Shown here piece by piece: positions 1-13,270 of a stretch of 64,000 bases of DNA. The position numbers and the translations under genes are program-made. Origin of the DNA: Megalonaias nervosa (lineage: Eukaryota; Mollusca; Bivalvia; Unionida; Unionidae); the NCBI GenBank assembly GCA_016617855.1, contig JAECUM010001872.1, positions 62,001-126,000 of the forward strand. Direction: 5' to 3'. Position 1 is the stretch's first letter. The number at the start of each line of letters is the position of its first letter. Under the pieces are notes generated by a model. That model did not search any database. It was not told the DNA's origin and was given only the letters and a program-made list of their open reading frames with translations.

Positions 1-767
1 ATAGTAACATCCATGAACCAATGGCCCCAATCAGATCGAGAACCCATGGGCAAGAGTACTAAAATTCTTGATCTTATGGCCCTAATTAGAGGCAGGAAAA
101 CTAACATCCTTGACCCTACAGCCCTAATCAGGAAAAAAACCATGAGGTAGAGAAAGTAATATCCAGAAGTCTGTATGTGTTGATATTATATCCAAAGATA
201 AAGTATCCTGGTTTTAGGGTCATGTATAAACAAGCGAAGAAAAAAGCTTGACCAAATCTTTCTCTAATAAAATTCTTGACCCCATGGCCCTACCCTTGGT
301 CAGAACAATGGGCCACAGTGTTACTGAGAAAATGTACTAATATCGTGTTCCAAATAAGAAGTGAATAGGGTCAGGAGTTACAGAAAAATAAATGAAGAAC
401 TTTAACCAAAAACTTCAAGGACACTGTGTCCCTAATATAATTCTTTACCCAACTGACCCCCCTCAAGGGTCAGAACCCCGAGGCAGTGGTACTTACAGAA
501 AGGAGTATGTGATCTTATATGCCAAATACTAAGTAAATTGGGTGGCGATATCCTGAGCTGCAAGTACTGCAAAACAAAGAAAACCCAAAACAGTTCCTTG
601 AGGGCACTGGGCCACTTGTTATCTGTGCTTATAATATATTCAGCATTATCTGGATTATTATTTATCGTTATATCTAATGATCAGCGAGGTCAGAACCCCT
701 TATACTGCAAACTGCACTATAACACCAATTCTGTGTGGACCAATGTTGGCTTTATAATGGCTGTGGA
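1..767. other. Non-coding, weak internal repeats
   Basis: Loosely repeated blocks such as attcttgaccc(c)atggccct and ggtcagaac recur near 65, 280 and 440. No exon or element was recognised. Confidence 0.5.
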
Positions 768-777
768 CTTAATGAGT

Positions 778-1110
778 TCAGGCCGCTCTGGTGGCCTAGT
801 GGTTAGAGCATCCGCCTCGGATACGGGAGATCATGGGTTCGATCCCCAGCTGAGCCATACCACATACCAAAGATTTACAAAAATGGTACTAACAGCTGCC
901 TCGCTTGGTGCTCAGCATCAAGAGGTTAGTGTTAGGACTGGTTGGCCTGGTGTCAGGATAATGTGACTGGGTGGGACATGATGCTACATGTCTGCGGCAT
1001 GATGCCCCAGTGCTAGACATCACAATAAACTGCCCCACTGCAGACATCGCAGCGATATGACTGAAAATTTTTTAAAGCTACATTAAAAATCCAAATCACA
1101 CACACACACG
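778..1110 (+). mobile_element. tRNA-derived SINE family B, copy 1
   Basis: The tRNA-like head has an A box tggcctagtgg (792-802) and a B box ggttcgatccc (836-846). The body includes ggactggttggcctggtgtc, and the tail is (CA)n. It is flanked by the 10-bp duplication cttaatgagt (768-777 and 1111-1120). A copy with the same body is at 62599-62926. Confidence 0.88.
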
Positions 1111-1483
1111 CTTAATGAGTGTGTATTTGTCCATGTGCATGTATATGCACCTGGGTAAATCGTAAACCTGCTTATAATGTGATAGCATGTATGGATCCCA
1201 TGTTTCTTCACACTTTGCAGACCCAAATAACCAAAATGGATAATTACCCAGTTGGACTTCATTTAGCAAATATCAAACTGTATGTCCTGTATTCTTATGT
1301 TTTAAATTCTGCATTGTCACATTATCGTTTGAAGGAGGAATAAAAGAATTAAAAAATGAAAATATCTGCATAAACATGACACTGACAAAGAGCTGGTTCA
1401 TCTTGCATCTCATACCTAAAGGACAATGATCACATTTTGAAGAAAAAAACAAAAACAAACCAGAAATGTATTCATGGAGCATG

Positions 1484-3554
1484 GAAACTCCACCACAATG
1501 CCTGAAATGATTCAAGGTGTGACAGACTGAAGATGGAATTACAGTCATGGGTAACACTATATGCCAAAACACCACCACAATGCCTGAAAAGATTCAAGGT
1601 GTGACAGACTGAAGATGGAATTACAGTCATGGGTAACACTATATGCCAAAACTCCACCACAATGCCTGAAATGATTCAAGGTGTGACAGACTGAAGATGG
1701 AATTACAGTCATGGGTAACACTATATCATGCCAAAACTCCACCACAATGCCTGAAATGATTCAAGGTGTGACAGACTGAAGATGGAATTACAGTCATGGG
1801 TAACACTATATGCCAAAACTCCACCACAATGCCTGAAATGATTCAAGGTGTGACAGACTGAAGATGGAATTACAGTCATTGGTAACACTATATGCCAAAA
1901 CTCCACCACAATGCCTGAAATGATTCAAGGTGTGACAGACTGAAGATGGAATTACAGTCATGGGTAACACTATATGCCAAAACTCCACCACAATGCCTGA
2001 TAAGATTCAAGGTGTGACAGACTGAAGATGGAATTACAGTCATTGGTAACACTATATGCCAAAACTCCACCACAATGCCTGAAATGATTCAAGTTGTGAC
2101 AGACTGAAGATGGAATTACAGTCATGAGTAACACTATATGCCAAAACTCCACCACAATGCCTGAAATGATTCAAGGTGTGACAGACTGAAGATGGAATTA
2201 CAGTCATGGGTAACACTATATCATGCCAAAACTCCACCACAATGCCTGAAATAATTCAAGGTGTGACAGACTGAAGATGGAATTACAGTCATGGGTAACA
2301 CTATATCATGCCAAAACTCCACCACAATGCCTGAAATGATTCAAGGTGTGACAGACTGAAGATGGAATTACAGTCATGGGTAACACTATATCATGCCAAA
2401 ACTCCACCACAATGCCTGAAATGATTCAAGGTGTGACAGACTGAAGATGGAATTACAGTCATTGGTAACACTATATGCCAAAACTCCACCACATTGCCTG
2501 AAATGATTCAAGGTGTGACAGACTGAAGATGGAATTACAGTCATTGGTAACACTATATGCCAAAACTCCACCACAATGCCTGAAATGATTCAAGGTGTGA
2601 CAGACTGAAAATGGAATTACAGTCATTGGTAACACTATATGCCAAAACTCCACCACAATGCCTGAAATGATTCAAGGTGTGACAGACTGAAGATGGAATT
2701 ACAGTCATGGGTAACACTATATGCCAAAACTCCACCACAATGCCTGAAATGATTCAAGGTGTGACAGACTGAAGATGGAATTACAGTCATGGGTAAAACT
2801 ATATGCCAAAACTCCACCACAATGCCTGAAATGATTCAAGGTGTGACAGACTGAAGATGGAATTACAGTCATTGGTAACACTATATGCCAAAACTCCACC
2901 ACAATGCCTGAAATGATTCAAGGTGTGACAGACTGAAGATGGAATTACAGTCATGGGTAACACTATATCATGCCAAAACTCCACCACAATGCCTGAAATG
3001 ATTCAAGGTGTGACAGACTGAAGATGGAATTACAGTCATGGGTAACACTATATGCCAAAACTCCACCACAATGCCTGAAATGATTCAAGGTGTGAGAGGC
3101 TGAAGATGAATTACAGTCATTGGTAACACTATATGCCAAAACTCCACCACATTGCCTGAAATGATTCAAGGTGTGACAGACTGAAGATGGAATTACAGTC
3201 ATGGGTAAAACTATATGCCAAAACTCCACCACAATGCCTGAAATGATTCAAGGTGTGACAGACTGAAGATGGAATTACAGTCATTGGTAACACTATATGC
3301 CAAAACTCCACCACATTGCCTGAAATGATTCAAGGTGTGACAGACTGAAGATGGAATTACAGTCATTGGTAACGCCTATATGCCAAAACTCCACCACAAT
3401 GCCTGAAATGATTCAAGGTGTGACAGACTGAAAATGGAATTACAGTCATTGGTAACACTATATGCCAAAACTCCACCACAATGCCTGAAATGATTCAAGG
3501 TGTGACAGACTGAAGATGGAATTACAGTCATGGGTAACACTATATGCCAAAACT
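1484..3554. repeat. 82/85-bp minisatellite, about 25 copies
   Basis: Head-to-tail units that start ccaaaactccaccacaatgc and include gattcaaggtgtgacagact and ttacagtcatgggtaacac. Most units are 82 bp; some carry a 3-bp insertion (tatatcatgcc for tatatgcc), giving 85 bp. A recurrent G/T variant (gtcatggg or gtcattgg) marks sub-families. Because 82 is not a multiple of 3, the translated minus-strand repeats are by-products and not a protein. Confidence 0.95.
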
Positions 3555-3555
3555 T

Positions 3556-4599
3556 GATAAAACAAGCAAGGGTTATGCTGGCCTTATTTGGCATATTGTG
3601 GGAACTTAATCCTACTTCATTATAATGACACAAGCTAATTACCTGAATAATGGTCTGAAGCTTTTTGCAATACCACATACTGCCATTGCAGTAACATCTG
3701 GGTACAAGTTCAGCCCAAATGCTTGCTGAAAACACATGCTGTATAAAGTTGAAGCTTCTGCTGGTGGATTAATCTGGTGACTTTCTCTTCCAAAAATTGC
3801 AGTGATGTCAAAAATGACAATTTTTTAAAAATATTTTTTAAATCTTCCTTTCTTTGGCCTTTTCTATATTTGTTTTCTTCTAAATTTTTTCTCAATTTGG
3901 ATGTAGTTTTCTGAAACTGTATGCCTTGTTCTGACTTTCTCAGAAGCATAAACAAAATCAGTCACTTGCCATATGAAATTGACAAAATAGCATATCCTAT
4001 CATTTAAAATCACTGTCATGAGAAGTTATCCAGTTACAAACAATTTGATATATTCAGCTCCTTTTGGTCTAAGAATGCAATTCATGTTAAGAAATTATAC
4101 TTCTTTTGGGTTTGCTTATAATGGCTATATGTGCTAAAGCATGAAAGGGAGGCAACTCCTACTTGTGCTTGTATCTGTGCATGTAAGTGCTCTATCTTAA
4201 TTTGATCATTTCATAAATTAATGGACTTCAAACTTCCAATCATAAATTTTAAAATCCTAGATATTTGTATTTGTATAGGTCAATCAAATTTCCAATTCTC
4301 ATACAAGTACATCAACTGTTGACCAAACTTTGAGCCTACCTCACTATCACTTGCCTTCACTGTTGTCTATTTTTCAACAGGTCGCTTTCAAATTTTTGTG
4401 GGACAGGTAAATATTAAAAGTTACAAATTACCAAGTAACATCCTTTCTAAATGCACTGGATCTTTGAGAGATCATTTTTGTCAACGAAAAATTGTCGAGA
4501 AAACAAACATGTCTATGCACAGTGAAGCAACTCAGGAAAAAAAAATGACCCAATGCTTTCAAGATCTATAGATACCTTTTCAAGGTGGACAACACAAAC
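3556..4599. other. AT-rich non-coding, nothing recognised
   Basis: No conserved reading frame or element ends; the 81-codon minus-strand frame at 3710-3955 is low-complexity Lys-rich. Confidence 0.5.
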
Positions 4600-4856
4600 A
4601 AATTTTGTCCCAGATAACATTTATTGCACAGATATGATCCAATGAATAAAGATAACATACCTCCAAAATTAAGAATGAGATATGTATGAATAAATTAGGA
4701 TTTAATTGCACCTCAGAACAATAATGGCTATATAGTACCAATTAAAACTAAAATTCCAAATAGGTAAAAACCAAAACTGTACAAAAACCTTTGGCAGGTA
4801 AGCTCTTCCAAACAAATGTAAACAGGAAGTGGGAAATGTTATCTGGGACAAAATTT
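4600..4856. mobile_element. MITE-like unit with 23-bp perfect inverted repeats
   Basis: The ends are exact inverse copies over 23 bp: aaattttgtcccagataaca plus ttt at 4600-4622, and its complement at 4834-4856. The 211 bp between are AT-rich without coding potential. No clear target duplication, so the superfamily is unknown. Confidence 0.65.
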
Positions 4857-7800
4857 TGGGTACTCGTACACTAGTATTATTCCTGTAACCTGTTAGATTC
4901 CCTTGTTTTGGTCAGTTACATTTTTGGTGAACTGCATGCAAGCTGAAGTACAGAGAGTTCTTCTGTTTATAATTGTTTTGTTTGCCTTATCCACCTTGCT
5001 CAGAAATTAAACAGTCAATTCCAAACTCTAACTTTTGTGCCTTGAAGAAAGTTATTTTTTTTAAATGAATCATGCTTCATTATTTTTTTTCTTCCCTGGT
5101 CTGTGATAACCACAGTTCACCAGAGTATAAATCCACCTTCAATAATAGCAACCTGCATCTAAGTATATAATACACTAATGAAATCAATGAACATGCATGT
5201 GTACTTCATGAGAGAAGAGTACAATTTTATCCATATACATCTGCAGTGGAATAGTGGACAGGATAGAAGAAAAAGAAATTTGTACTGTATTGATCTAAGC
5301 TAAGCATGTACCCAAATGTGAATATTTACTCACTTTTGTTGGTGCATATCACAGGATCTATATTACTTGCTTCAAATCATCAATTGTACCATTCTGTGTC
5401 ACATGCAATTGGATTACTTTCGGTTTTTCTGAATTAGCTTTTAAATCTCAGCTGACTAAAGCAATGGAAAATATTAAAGTACCACACAAGAAAACCAGCT
5501 GAGATAAACACAGCTGCTACTTTAGTCTTTTTGGTGTACTACTTCGCTGCTTCCACAAAACATTTTTGACACCCAAATTAAACACAAAAAGACTTGAACT
5601 GAGCATATTTTTTCAAGAGGCAGCATCCATTTCAAAAGATGCTTTGTACACAATTAATTTTAATATGAGCACTGATCTGCAAAAGTGATGCAACCATAGA
5701 CACTGAAGCAGCAGGAATTTATTTCATCTGGTTTTCTTGTCTGAACAGCTGATTTCTTCAAACACAGTCACCAATTGTTGCAATAGTCCGACACATAAAG
5801 TCACTGCCAAAAAGTCAGAGAGGATTCCACATCCTCATAAGGTTGGATAGTGGGATTGATCATGGATAAGTGTAGAATAACAACTGCTAGCATGTACTGT
5901 GCCGAAAGTGGAGGTGACACTATTTGCAACTGGGTGCATTCTGAACATGAGAAAATACGGTTTCTATCGACTAGTTTGTTTACATACAATATACTAAATA
6001 AAAAGTTTGATTACAGCGGGGAAGTAAATTTATAATTAAAAAGTTAGTGTAAAGGTTGGCACAGCATAAAGATGGATATGTCAAGACTCATCCTGAGTAT
6101 GCATGGACAGATATGCGACTATGCAATCATTATCTTGGACTGTAGTCGCCAAAGAAAAACCTTCACTTTATGACAGCATTAACATGTAAATATATGCAGT
6201 GTTCTGTTTAATCATCTTTTTAAAATTGCTACAAACAACCAAAAATCCAAATTACTTAACATTGGCATTTCTGAAAGAAAAACTTCATTCAGAAGAAAAT
6301 GTTCTGTAATATTTCATTGTTCCAGTTTTTATACATCCTGATTAATGTAGTACAGCATAATTTTGACTGCCAACCCATTTTTAAAAAATATTTAACAGAA
6401 ATTTGTTAAAAGAGAGAGACATTTTTTTGCTAGTATCATTTCCATCAGGCTCTCTGTGCAATAATCAAGTGTAAAGAGCAATATCATTTAATAAATTATG
6501 TCCAAGAGTTGGGAAAGGAAGCCTGAAGAAGAGGTATGTGAGTGAGGGATCTGCGATTTGAGGATGTTATCAGGTAAAGAAGCAATCTGGGTTATCTCCA
6601 AAATGGACACAGAGCTTATTAAAAATACAAACTGCATGTACCTCCTCAGTTGCTGTAAAAGAGCTTGTTTGATACCTTCCATAGAGAAATCAGACCTGAA
6701 ATACCTTTAAGATATGTATAATTGCAGTGTTAATCAAACCATGCAGATTTATAACAATGCAAACTTTAATTAAAACTAACTTTGACACAATATGCTTTCC
6801 TACTGTTGTTAATTAAGCACAATCATATCAAACATTCAAAATCAACCCCAAAATTTGTTAAGCTGGAAGAAAATGTTATCTTTGAGCTCCACAAATTAAT
6901 ACCATTGTCTAAATTAAGTCCCTTTACAAGCCATTCAAACTTAAAAGCATCTTAATGAAGTTATTACAAGTTTTTAATTTTGCAAGCACCAGCTTTTGGG
7001 GCTTAAACTATCACAGTCTGACGAGCACCTTAGATAACTACATGACTACATACATGTAAAACTAAATGATAACGTATTGGTATAAAAGACTGTCGCCTAA
7101 AGCTAACAAATATAAACATACTGGTAAAAAAGATTGTCACCTAAAGTTGACAAATATAAGAGAGTCTAAAGATAAGTGAATTGGCAATATATAACAGGCC
7201 ATAACAATCATCTCTGTTGAAAAATTACAACTTAGGCTTCTTGAAGATATGAATGGTGCCTACTGATTGATATTTTATGTCCAAGGAACCTGATCATTGA
7301 AAGATACTAAGTTATAAACTAAGTCTTTTGTATTTAGTATCTACTTTATGATAGTTAAATCAGTTTGACCATCATACTCTTGCCTGCACCATCACCCCCC
7401 CACCACCACCACTTTTAGCAAACCCCAAGATGCTATTTTGTCATCTTAAATCTTGCAATCTTCTGTATTTCCCAGAAACACTAAACTAAATGCATTATTT
7501 GACAGCAATACACTTTAACAACTAGGATGTCAGATCTTTAATTAGCTGAAAATAAAGCCAAAAGCGAATCTGTTTTTCAGGTTCACACGGAATGCACAGT
7601 GGCACCAATAAGTATCATAATTTGATCCAGCTCACACATCTACTGTATATTACTTATGACTTTAGACAAACAAAAAGGAACATGGTCCAAGGAGGCAATG
7701 TTGCAGGAAGAAACATCAAACTCTAAAAATTTAACAGATCCCTCCTATGGATAATTTGTTGAAGCTAGAGGAAAAACATGACTTCTATATGCAAAAACTT

Positions 7801-8690
7801 TCCAACTTTGTTGTCTGTATTCAGTATTGACATATCGTAACATCAGAGCCAAAAAAGACATACTGACTTCACCTTCAACTAATCTACCTCTAAACAGGCA
7901 CCTGACAACTTTTAGTGCAATAAGATTAGGCCATTATGAATAACTGAGATATACACTGGAGGTATTCCAAAAGACCAATCTGAAGCCAAAATAAACTATG
8001 TACTAGACCCTAATCCTACCTGTATACAATATGATGATACAGTCCCTGTACATCATACCTCAAATCACAGTCCTTTATGTGGCACATGAACAGGAAGATG
8101 ACACGAATATGATTATATCTACTGCCTTCTCAATTATTCATACTTCTCCATTTTATAATCACACTATTTGCCAACCTGTTCACGCCATCCTGACTTTCAC
8201 CTAAGTCATATACATAATATACCTGTTTTGCATCACCTGTATAACCTTCACCTACTATGATCCATTTAAAAGCAATTAAAATTAGTGTGCATACTGCTCA
8301 GGCTAACACTATCTATGTTTGATCTTAATGCCAAATGCCAATACACAAAGTAGCTAATTCTTGTTTTGTAAGCATTTCTGTTTGTTTCTCCCAGTAAAGC
8401 TTACAATTTCAAGATAAACCTGTTTGATAAGTACAGAAAATGTTTAAGTTATTTCATTACATCACAATGTTTTGTTGTAAATGGTATGGTCTCTGCCTAA
8501 CAACTGCAACCTGCAGAGTAAAGAAAATATTTCAGGGCAAGATAAACTGGATCATATTTCTTTGGAATTATTTAACAATTTCCAACCTGCATCAACTGAA
8601 GCTTTTCCACATAGTTAAAACAGGATCTGCACAAGAGTGTTGAAAGCAAGATATTCATTTCTGAGCTTGAAGTAAACAGACTGTAATGTA
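4857..8690. other. AT-rich non-coding, nothing recognised
   Basis: Presumed intronic or intergenic. Short frames at 5801-6035 and 6488-6682 lack domain signatures. A short CCACCACCACC run is at about 7400. Confidence 0.5.
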
Positions 8691-8901
8691 CTGTATACTT
8701 GCCTGTAAGTCGAGTCCAACTGCAAACTGCACAGACCCAGATCTGCTGTCGCATAATGTGCTGGCAGATCTGGGTGTCTGTAGTTTGTTATAAGTAATCA
8801 ACAGAACAACAAAGATTCTGATCTGCAGGCCCATTATGCCATGGCAGATCAGGATCTTTGTTGTCTGCAGTCTGACTTGACTTTTAAGTGAGTATATATG
8901 G
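8691..8901. mobile_element. TIR MITE with double palindromic core, copy 1
   Basis: 211 bp between TA dinucleotides (8689-8690, 8902-8903). The left end ctgtatacttgcctgtaag is the imperfect inverse of the right end ctttt..aagtgagtatatatgg. Inside are two palindromes, agatctgctgtcgcataatg with its partner and gatctgcaggcccattatgc with its partner, so a single strand could fold into two hairpins. No coding sequence. Confidence 0.8.
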
Positions 8902-9108
8902 TAGGTTTGAGATTAACTGTCAAAACATAGTACTCCCTCACAATAATTGTGTTCATTTGAACCATAAAACTGGATTGCCTTACTGGCAAGATTAAAATAT
9001 TGCTGTATTTTATAGACTTTTACTATTAAAAAATGAAATGGGAACCATGATTATACCACCATTTTACAATGATGTGCCTTAGAGTGGGGGAGTACTACAT
9101 TATATTTA

Positions 9109-9311
9109 CTGTATATACTTGCTTATGAGTCCAACTGCAAACTGTACAGACACAGATCTGCCATCACATAATGTGCCAGCAGATTTGATTGTGCAATTTG
9201 AAGTAATCAGTAGAATAAACATAGACCATGATCTGCATGCACATTATGCCATAGCAGATTAGAATCTTTGTTGTTTGCAGTTTGATTTGGCTTGTAAGCA
9301 AGTATATATGG
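9109..9311. mobile_element. TIR MITE with double palindromic core, copy 2
   Basis: 203 bp, same ends (ctgtatatacttgcttatga and gcttgtaagcaagtatatatgg split by a few bases) and same two-palindrome core as the copy at 8691, only about 200 bp away. Flanked by TA on both sides. Confidence 0.8.
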
Positions 9312-9313
9312 TA

Positions 9314-11177
9314 CCTAATGTATAACCTGAACCCAATATAAACTATATAGATCAAGATCTACCACTACCTAATGCTGTGGCAAATCTGTGTCTATGCTGT
9401 CAATTCAAAGTGAAAGGTGTGTATTATATCAATATTAATATGGCAGTACATTCAAATGTTACTGTGTGTGCCAAAATTATGCTATAAAATCTAGTGAAAA
9501 TTGTGCAGTGTGCGCTATTAACAAGTATGACTGAGTGGCCTGGCTATTACTTCTCCTATTTGCAGACCATAGTTCTATCAAGACAGCAAAAAGCATTTCC
9601 ATTTATGATACAGCCATTTACTTGATAGAGACCTTGTAGGAGATATTGTAGGAGGGGGGTCTTCTTACAGTTTTCACCTAGTCTGCAACAAGTAATGAAT
9701 GTCTGCAGGTTAACTATGGAAAATACATGTGATAAATTACAGTCATAATGATGTACATTCTATCAATTCTAGTCTTAACTAAACAAAGTTTCATGCCTGA
9801 AAATCTACATTTATAAGGCTGTACTTAAACCTAAGGCAAAAGTAATACCTTGAGAAAAGGTAAAGTTCAGCAAATGTGCATAGGACATTTTAACCTGACA
9901 AGAACAGAGGGATGACTGCAATATCTTTTTTGTGTTGTTTTTATAGTTAATCTCAAATGAATCCACCATGAATTGCAATGCCATTGTTTATTTTGTAATA
10001 AGATTGATTCATGTATAAAAGTTTAACAGAAGGCATCCATATGTTCAAAATTGCATCTAATAACAAAAACAAATCTATGATGACAAGTTACAAGATTTAA
10101 AAGCATGATATACCTTGTACATATGAAAACCAATTTACAAATTTAAATGAGTGCAATTATTACTGTACTTCAGTACTAATACATGTACAGTCTTACTTGA
10201 ATGCCAGCCCTGCCAAAAGATTATATGCATGTGATTCTTTTTATATCTATACACTAGCTATCAAAACATAACAAAATTTTACAACAAGAAGCGTTAAAAA
10301 AGAAACGACTTTTCCAACAGGCTTCTTATACATTTCTTGATCACTCATGCTTCAAGATCTTTCATTAATAAAGTTTCTTATGCATTAATTGAAGTTTGCT
10401 ACATGCTCATACTGCATTAAAAGAAATGTTAAAATCTTCTGATTATTTTTATTAATTCAGAATTTTAATATGAAAGGGGAAAAAGTTAAGAATTTTCATA
10501 AATGTAATTGCCATTTCTGTCTCTTTAAAGAGAAATTTTATAGCATAAAAGGAAAGCTATTCAAGGTTTCTATAAGAAAAATAAACAGTTTTGATGAAAT
10601 GAATATGACCTAGCTAAAATATAAACTGCAAATGCAAAAGCCACTATACAACATATAACCACATTAGATAACAAAGCAGCACACATCTAATCTGAAAGCA
10701 GACATGGCCTTATTTTTCACTTTTTAACACAAATCACCAACCTATTCTAATATAACACTACCGCCACTGTTTATCATAAATATGACTCAGAAATTCTGAG
10801 ACTGGTTTTAAAACAAACTTCATCATACAAGAACAAACTCCACCTTTTATACATTGTATTTTCAAATATACAAATGAAACCAGTCAACCATTGGATAAAT
10901 GATATGTGACTGATCTGATATTCTCTAGCTCAGTTACTGACATCGAATTCTAATTAAACCTAAAGAGCATTTTTTTGGGATAAAGTAACAAACACGAGTA
11001 ATATAAAGATATAAAGTTTAAAGTTGTCTGGTATCTTGTTAACCATAACTTTTATAACAAGTATTGTAATATTCTCTTCAGTCTACAGTCTCTAGTCTGG
11101 TAAGAAGTAAAATTTTGACAGAATGAAGATGTGTGGCACATAAAAATCCATGGCAGATGACATAGCAGGGCCCTACA
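9314..11177. other. AT-rich non-coding, nothing recognised
   Basis: No exon, tRNA or element ends seen. Confidence 0.5.
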
Positions 11178-11265
11178 ATGACAGATGCAGAGCTATATCA
11201 TAGCAGATGCCGAGCTATACCATGACAGATGCAGAGCTATATCACGACAGAAGCTGAGCTATCCC
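11178..11265. repeat. 22-bp tandem repeat, four copies
   Basis: Units of the form atgacagatgcagagctata plus tc; the last unit is diverged. Confidence 0.8.
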
Positions 11266-11929
11266 CACACTTACTTGACCTTAGACCTGGTTGATTAACA
11301 GTTCCCCCCACCCCAATCAATAACATAACCCTCCTATATAAAGCATTTACAGACTCCACTAGCCATTGCAAACATTTAATTATCATGCAGAAACAAGTTC
11401 TAAGTCAACTTGACCATGAAATGTTGACCAGATCTCTAATCAAAGTTGTTTTCCCCAATTATTTCTCTTTACATTTCAACTTTTAATCTTTTCAAATTGT
11501 AAATTGTACTTGTGCTGATATACCCAACTAACATTCTGCCTAGAGGGCATTAACAATAAACATTTTTAAAAAAAGAATTAATGTTAACTTTGCATGGTCC
11601 TTTCATAAAATCAGCTTTAGAAGCTTTTATCACTGTCCACCACTTGATGCCTGATTTTACTGGGACATGCTGAGTAACCACAGAGGGACCCTGTACTACA
11701 CGCATAAATAATTATTACCTTGCCTAACACTATTTATGAGGCCTCACATGAGTAACCATGAAGTGACCCCAGCAGTGTAAACATAGATCATACATCAAGA
11801 ATTACTTTGCCTAACCACTAATGATGAGGCCTCACATGATAAACATGAATCATGCAGTTCACCATTATATCCTGAAGATGTATGTGGAAGAATTAAATAA
11901 AATATATGCCCATAAACACAAATACTTAA

Positions 11930-13270
11930 CCCATGCTAATAAAGCATAAAATGTAGGCCACAGTGACCATTAGTTGTATAGGTATAGTACTAACAGAGCT
12001 GCACCAAATTTTCAAGTTTTATGATTGGAACATAAGCAGCAACCAGTAAATGAACATTAAATACAAAATGCCCGAGTCCATGAAGTATGAAATACTGGTA
12101 AAAGAAATCATATTTTGCAATAAGGATGAAGAACTTAGCAAAGCATCCACTCATCAAGTTTCATGATTCTTGGAGCCTAGTATTCATACATCATGCCAAA
12201 AGCTTGTGGGGCCAGGAGCTAAAAATTACAATTTAACCCAAGCCAGTAACAGATGAAATATAAGCTCTTCTAGTAAGAGTGTTGTAATAACCAAGATGCA
12301 TATAAGTACTGATTTCATGATTTAGACATTAACAGTGCCTGAGAAGTTAACATCAAACACAAAATTTAACCCAAGCCAGTAAGTCATAAATTATAGGCCA
12401 TACTGAACTACTTCTGAAATGAAGTAGTAGTGCATCCCCTCATCAAGTTTCATGATTCAAGGGGGTAGTATATACACAGCATGGAAAAATCCTACATGAT
12501 CCTGAGCTAAATGCAAAAACTAAAACTAAATCAGTAAAATATGAAATGTATGTCACAGTGACTTCTTTGTATATGCATGGTACAATGACAGATCTATACA
12601 ATCATCTAGTTTAATGATTCAAATATGAACAGTAACAACACCAAATGTAACCAAAATCAGTCAAGCATGACATATGGGTCACAGTGACCTACTTTTAGAA
12701 TAAGGGTACATTATTCACTGAGGTGCATCCTCTCACCAAGTTTCACGATTCCAGGTACAACAGTATCATACTGGAGGTAAAGAAACCTATTTGGTCATGA
12801 AGTAAATGGCACAAACTTGGCATAAGGCAGTAAAATGTTGAATGTGCATCTGCTTTTGTTGTGGTACTTACAGAGATGTATGCATTAGTGTGATGATTCT
12901 GGCATGAACATTACTTGAGATGATGTTTGTTCTGTGGATTTAATGCCATTTTTCAGCATATAATAGATTATACATGACGGCCAGTATACTTGGTAGAGGA
13001 TGAAAATGGGAAAATCACAGGAAGAACCACCAATCCACTGGAAGCTACTGGCAAGCTTTTCATATATCCATATTAGCCAAGCCAAGACTCTCATCCACAA
13101 AGAGATGAGATGAAATGTTGGTGATTGAGTGCCTTTGATCGCTCAGCTAAAATAGGACCTATGCTTGCAATAAACCCAAGTCTGTGAAGTGTAAAATATT
13201 GGTCACATTGACCTACACTGAAGGTGTGAAGTACTTGTCATAGTATATACCCTCACCAAGTTTTGATTCC
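11930..13270. repeat. Divergent repeat with GGTCACAGTGACC palindromes
   Basis: Loose units of about 150-200 bp with shared blocks ggtcacagtgacctac, ccctcaccaagtttcatgat and a cagtaaa-tgaaat block. A SINE copy interrupts it at 12925-13135. Related units lie at 38130-38200 and 40440-40860. Repeats of this kind are common in molluscan genomes, to my knowledge. Confidence 0.65.
12925..13135 (-). mobile_element. tRNA-derived SINE family A, degraded copy
   Basis: Retains ttaatgccatttttcagca, the ggccagtatacttggtagagg block and the ggaagctactggcaagct block. The tRNA head is degraded. A 71-codon minus-strand frame here is part of the SINE and is not a gene. Confidence 0.7.

Noticed and set aside
786..850. 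Possible tRNA gene
   Set aside because: A and B boxes are present but the acceptor stem does not close, and it is the head of a 333-bp SINE with target duplications.
1484..3554. Regular repeats resembling a CRISPR array, and repeated minus-strand frames resembling a repeat protein
   Set aside because: There is no unique spacer between units; repeats are head-to-tail and the context is eukaryotic. The frames rotate because 82 is not a multiple of 3.
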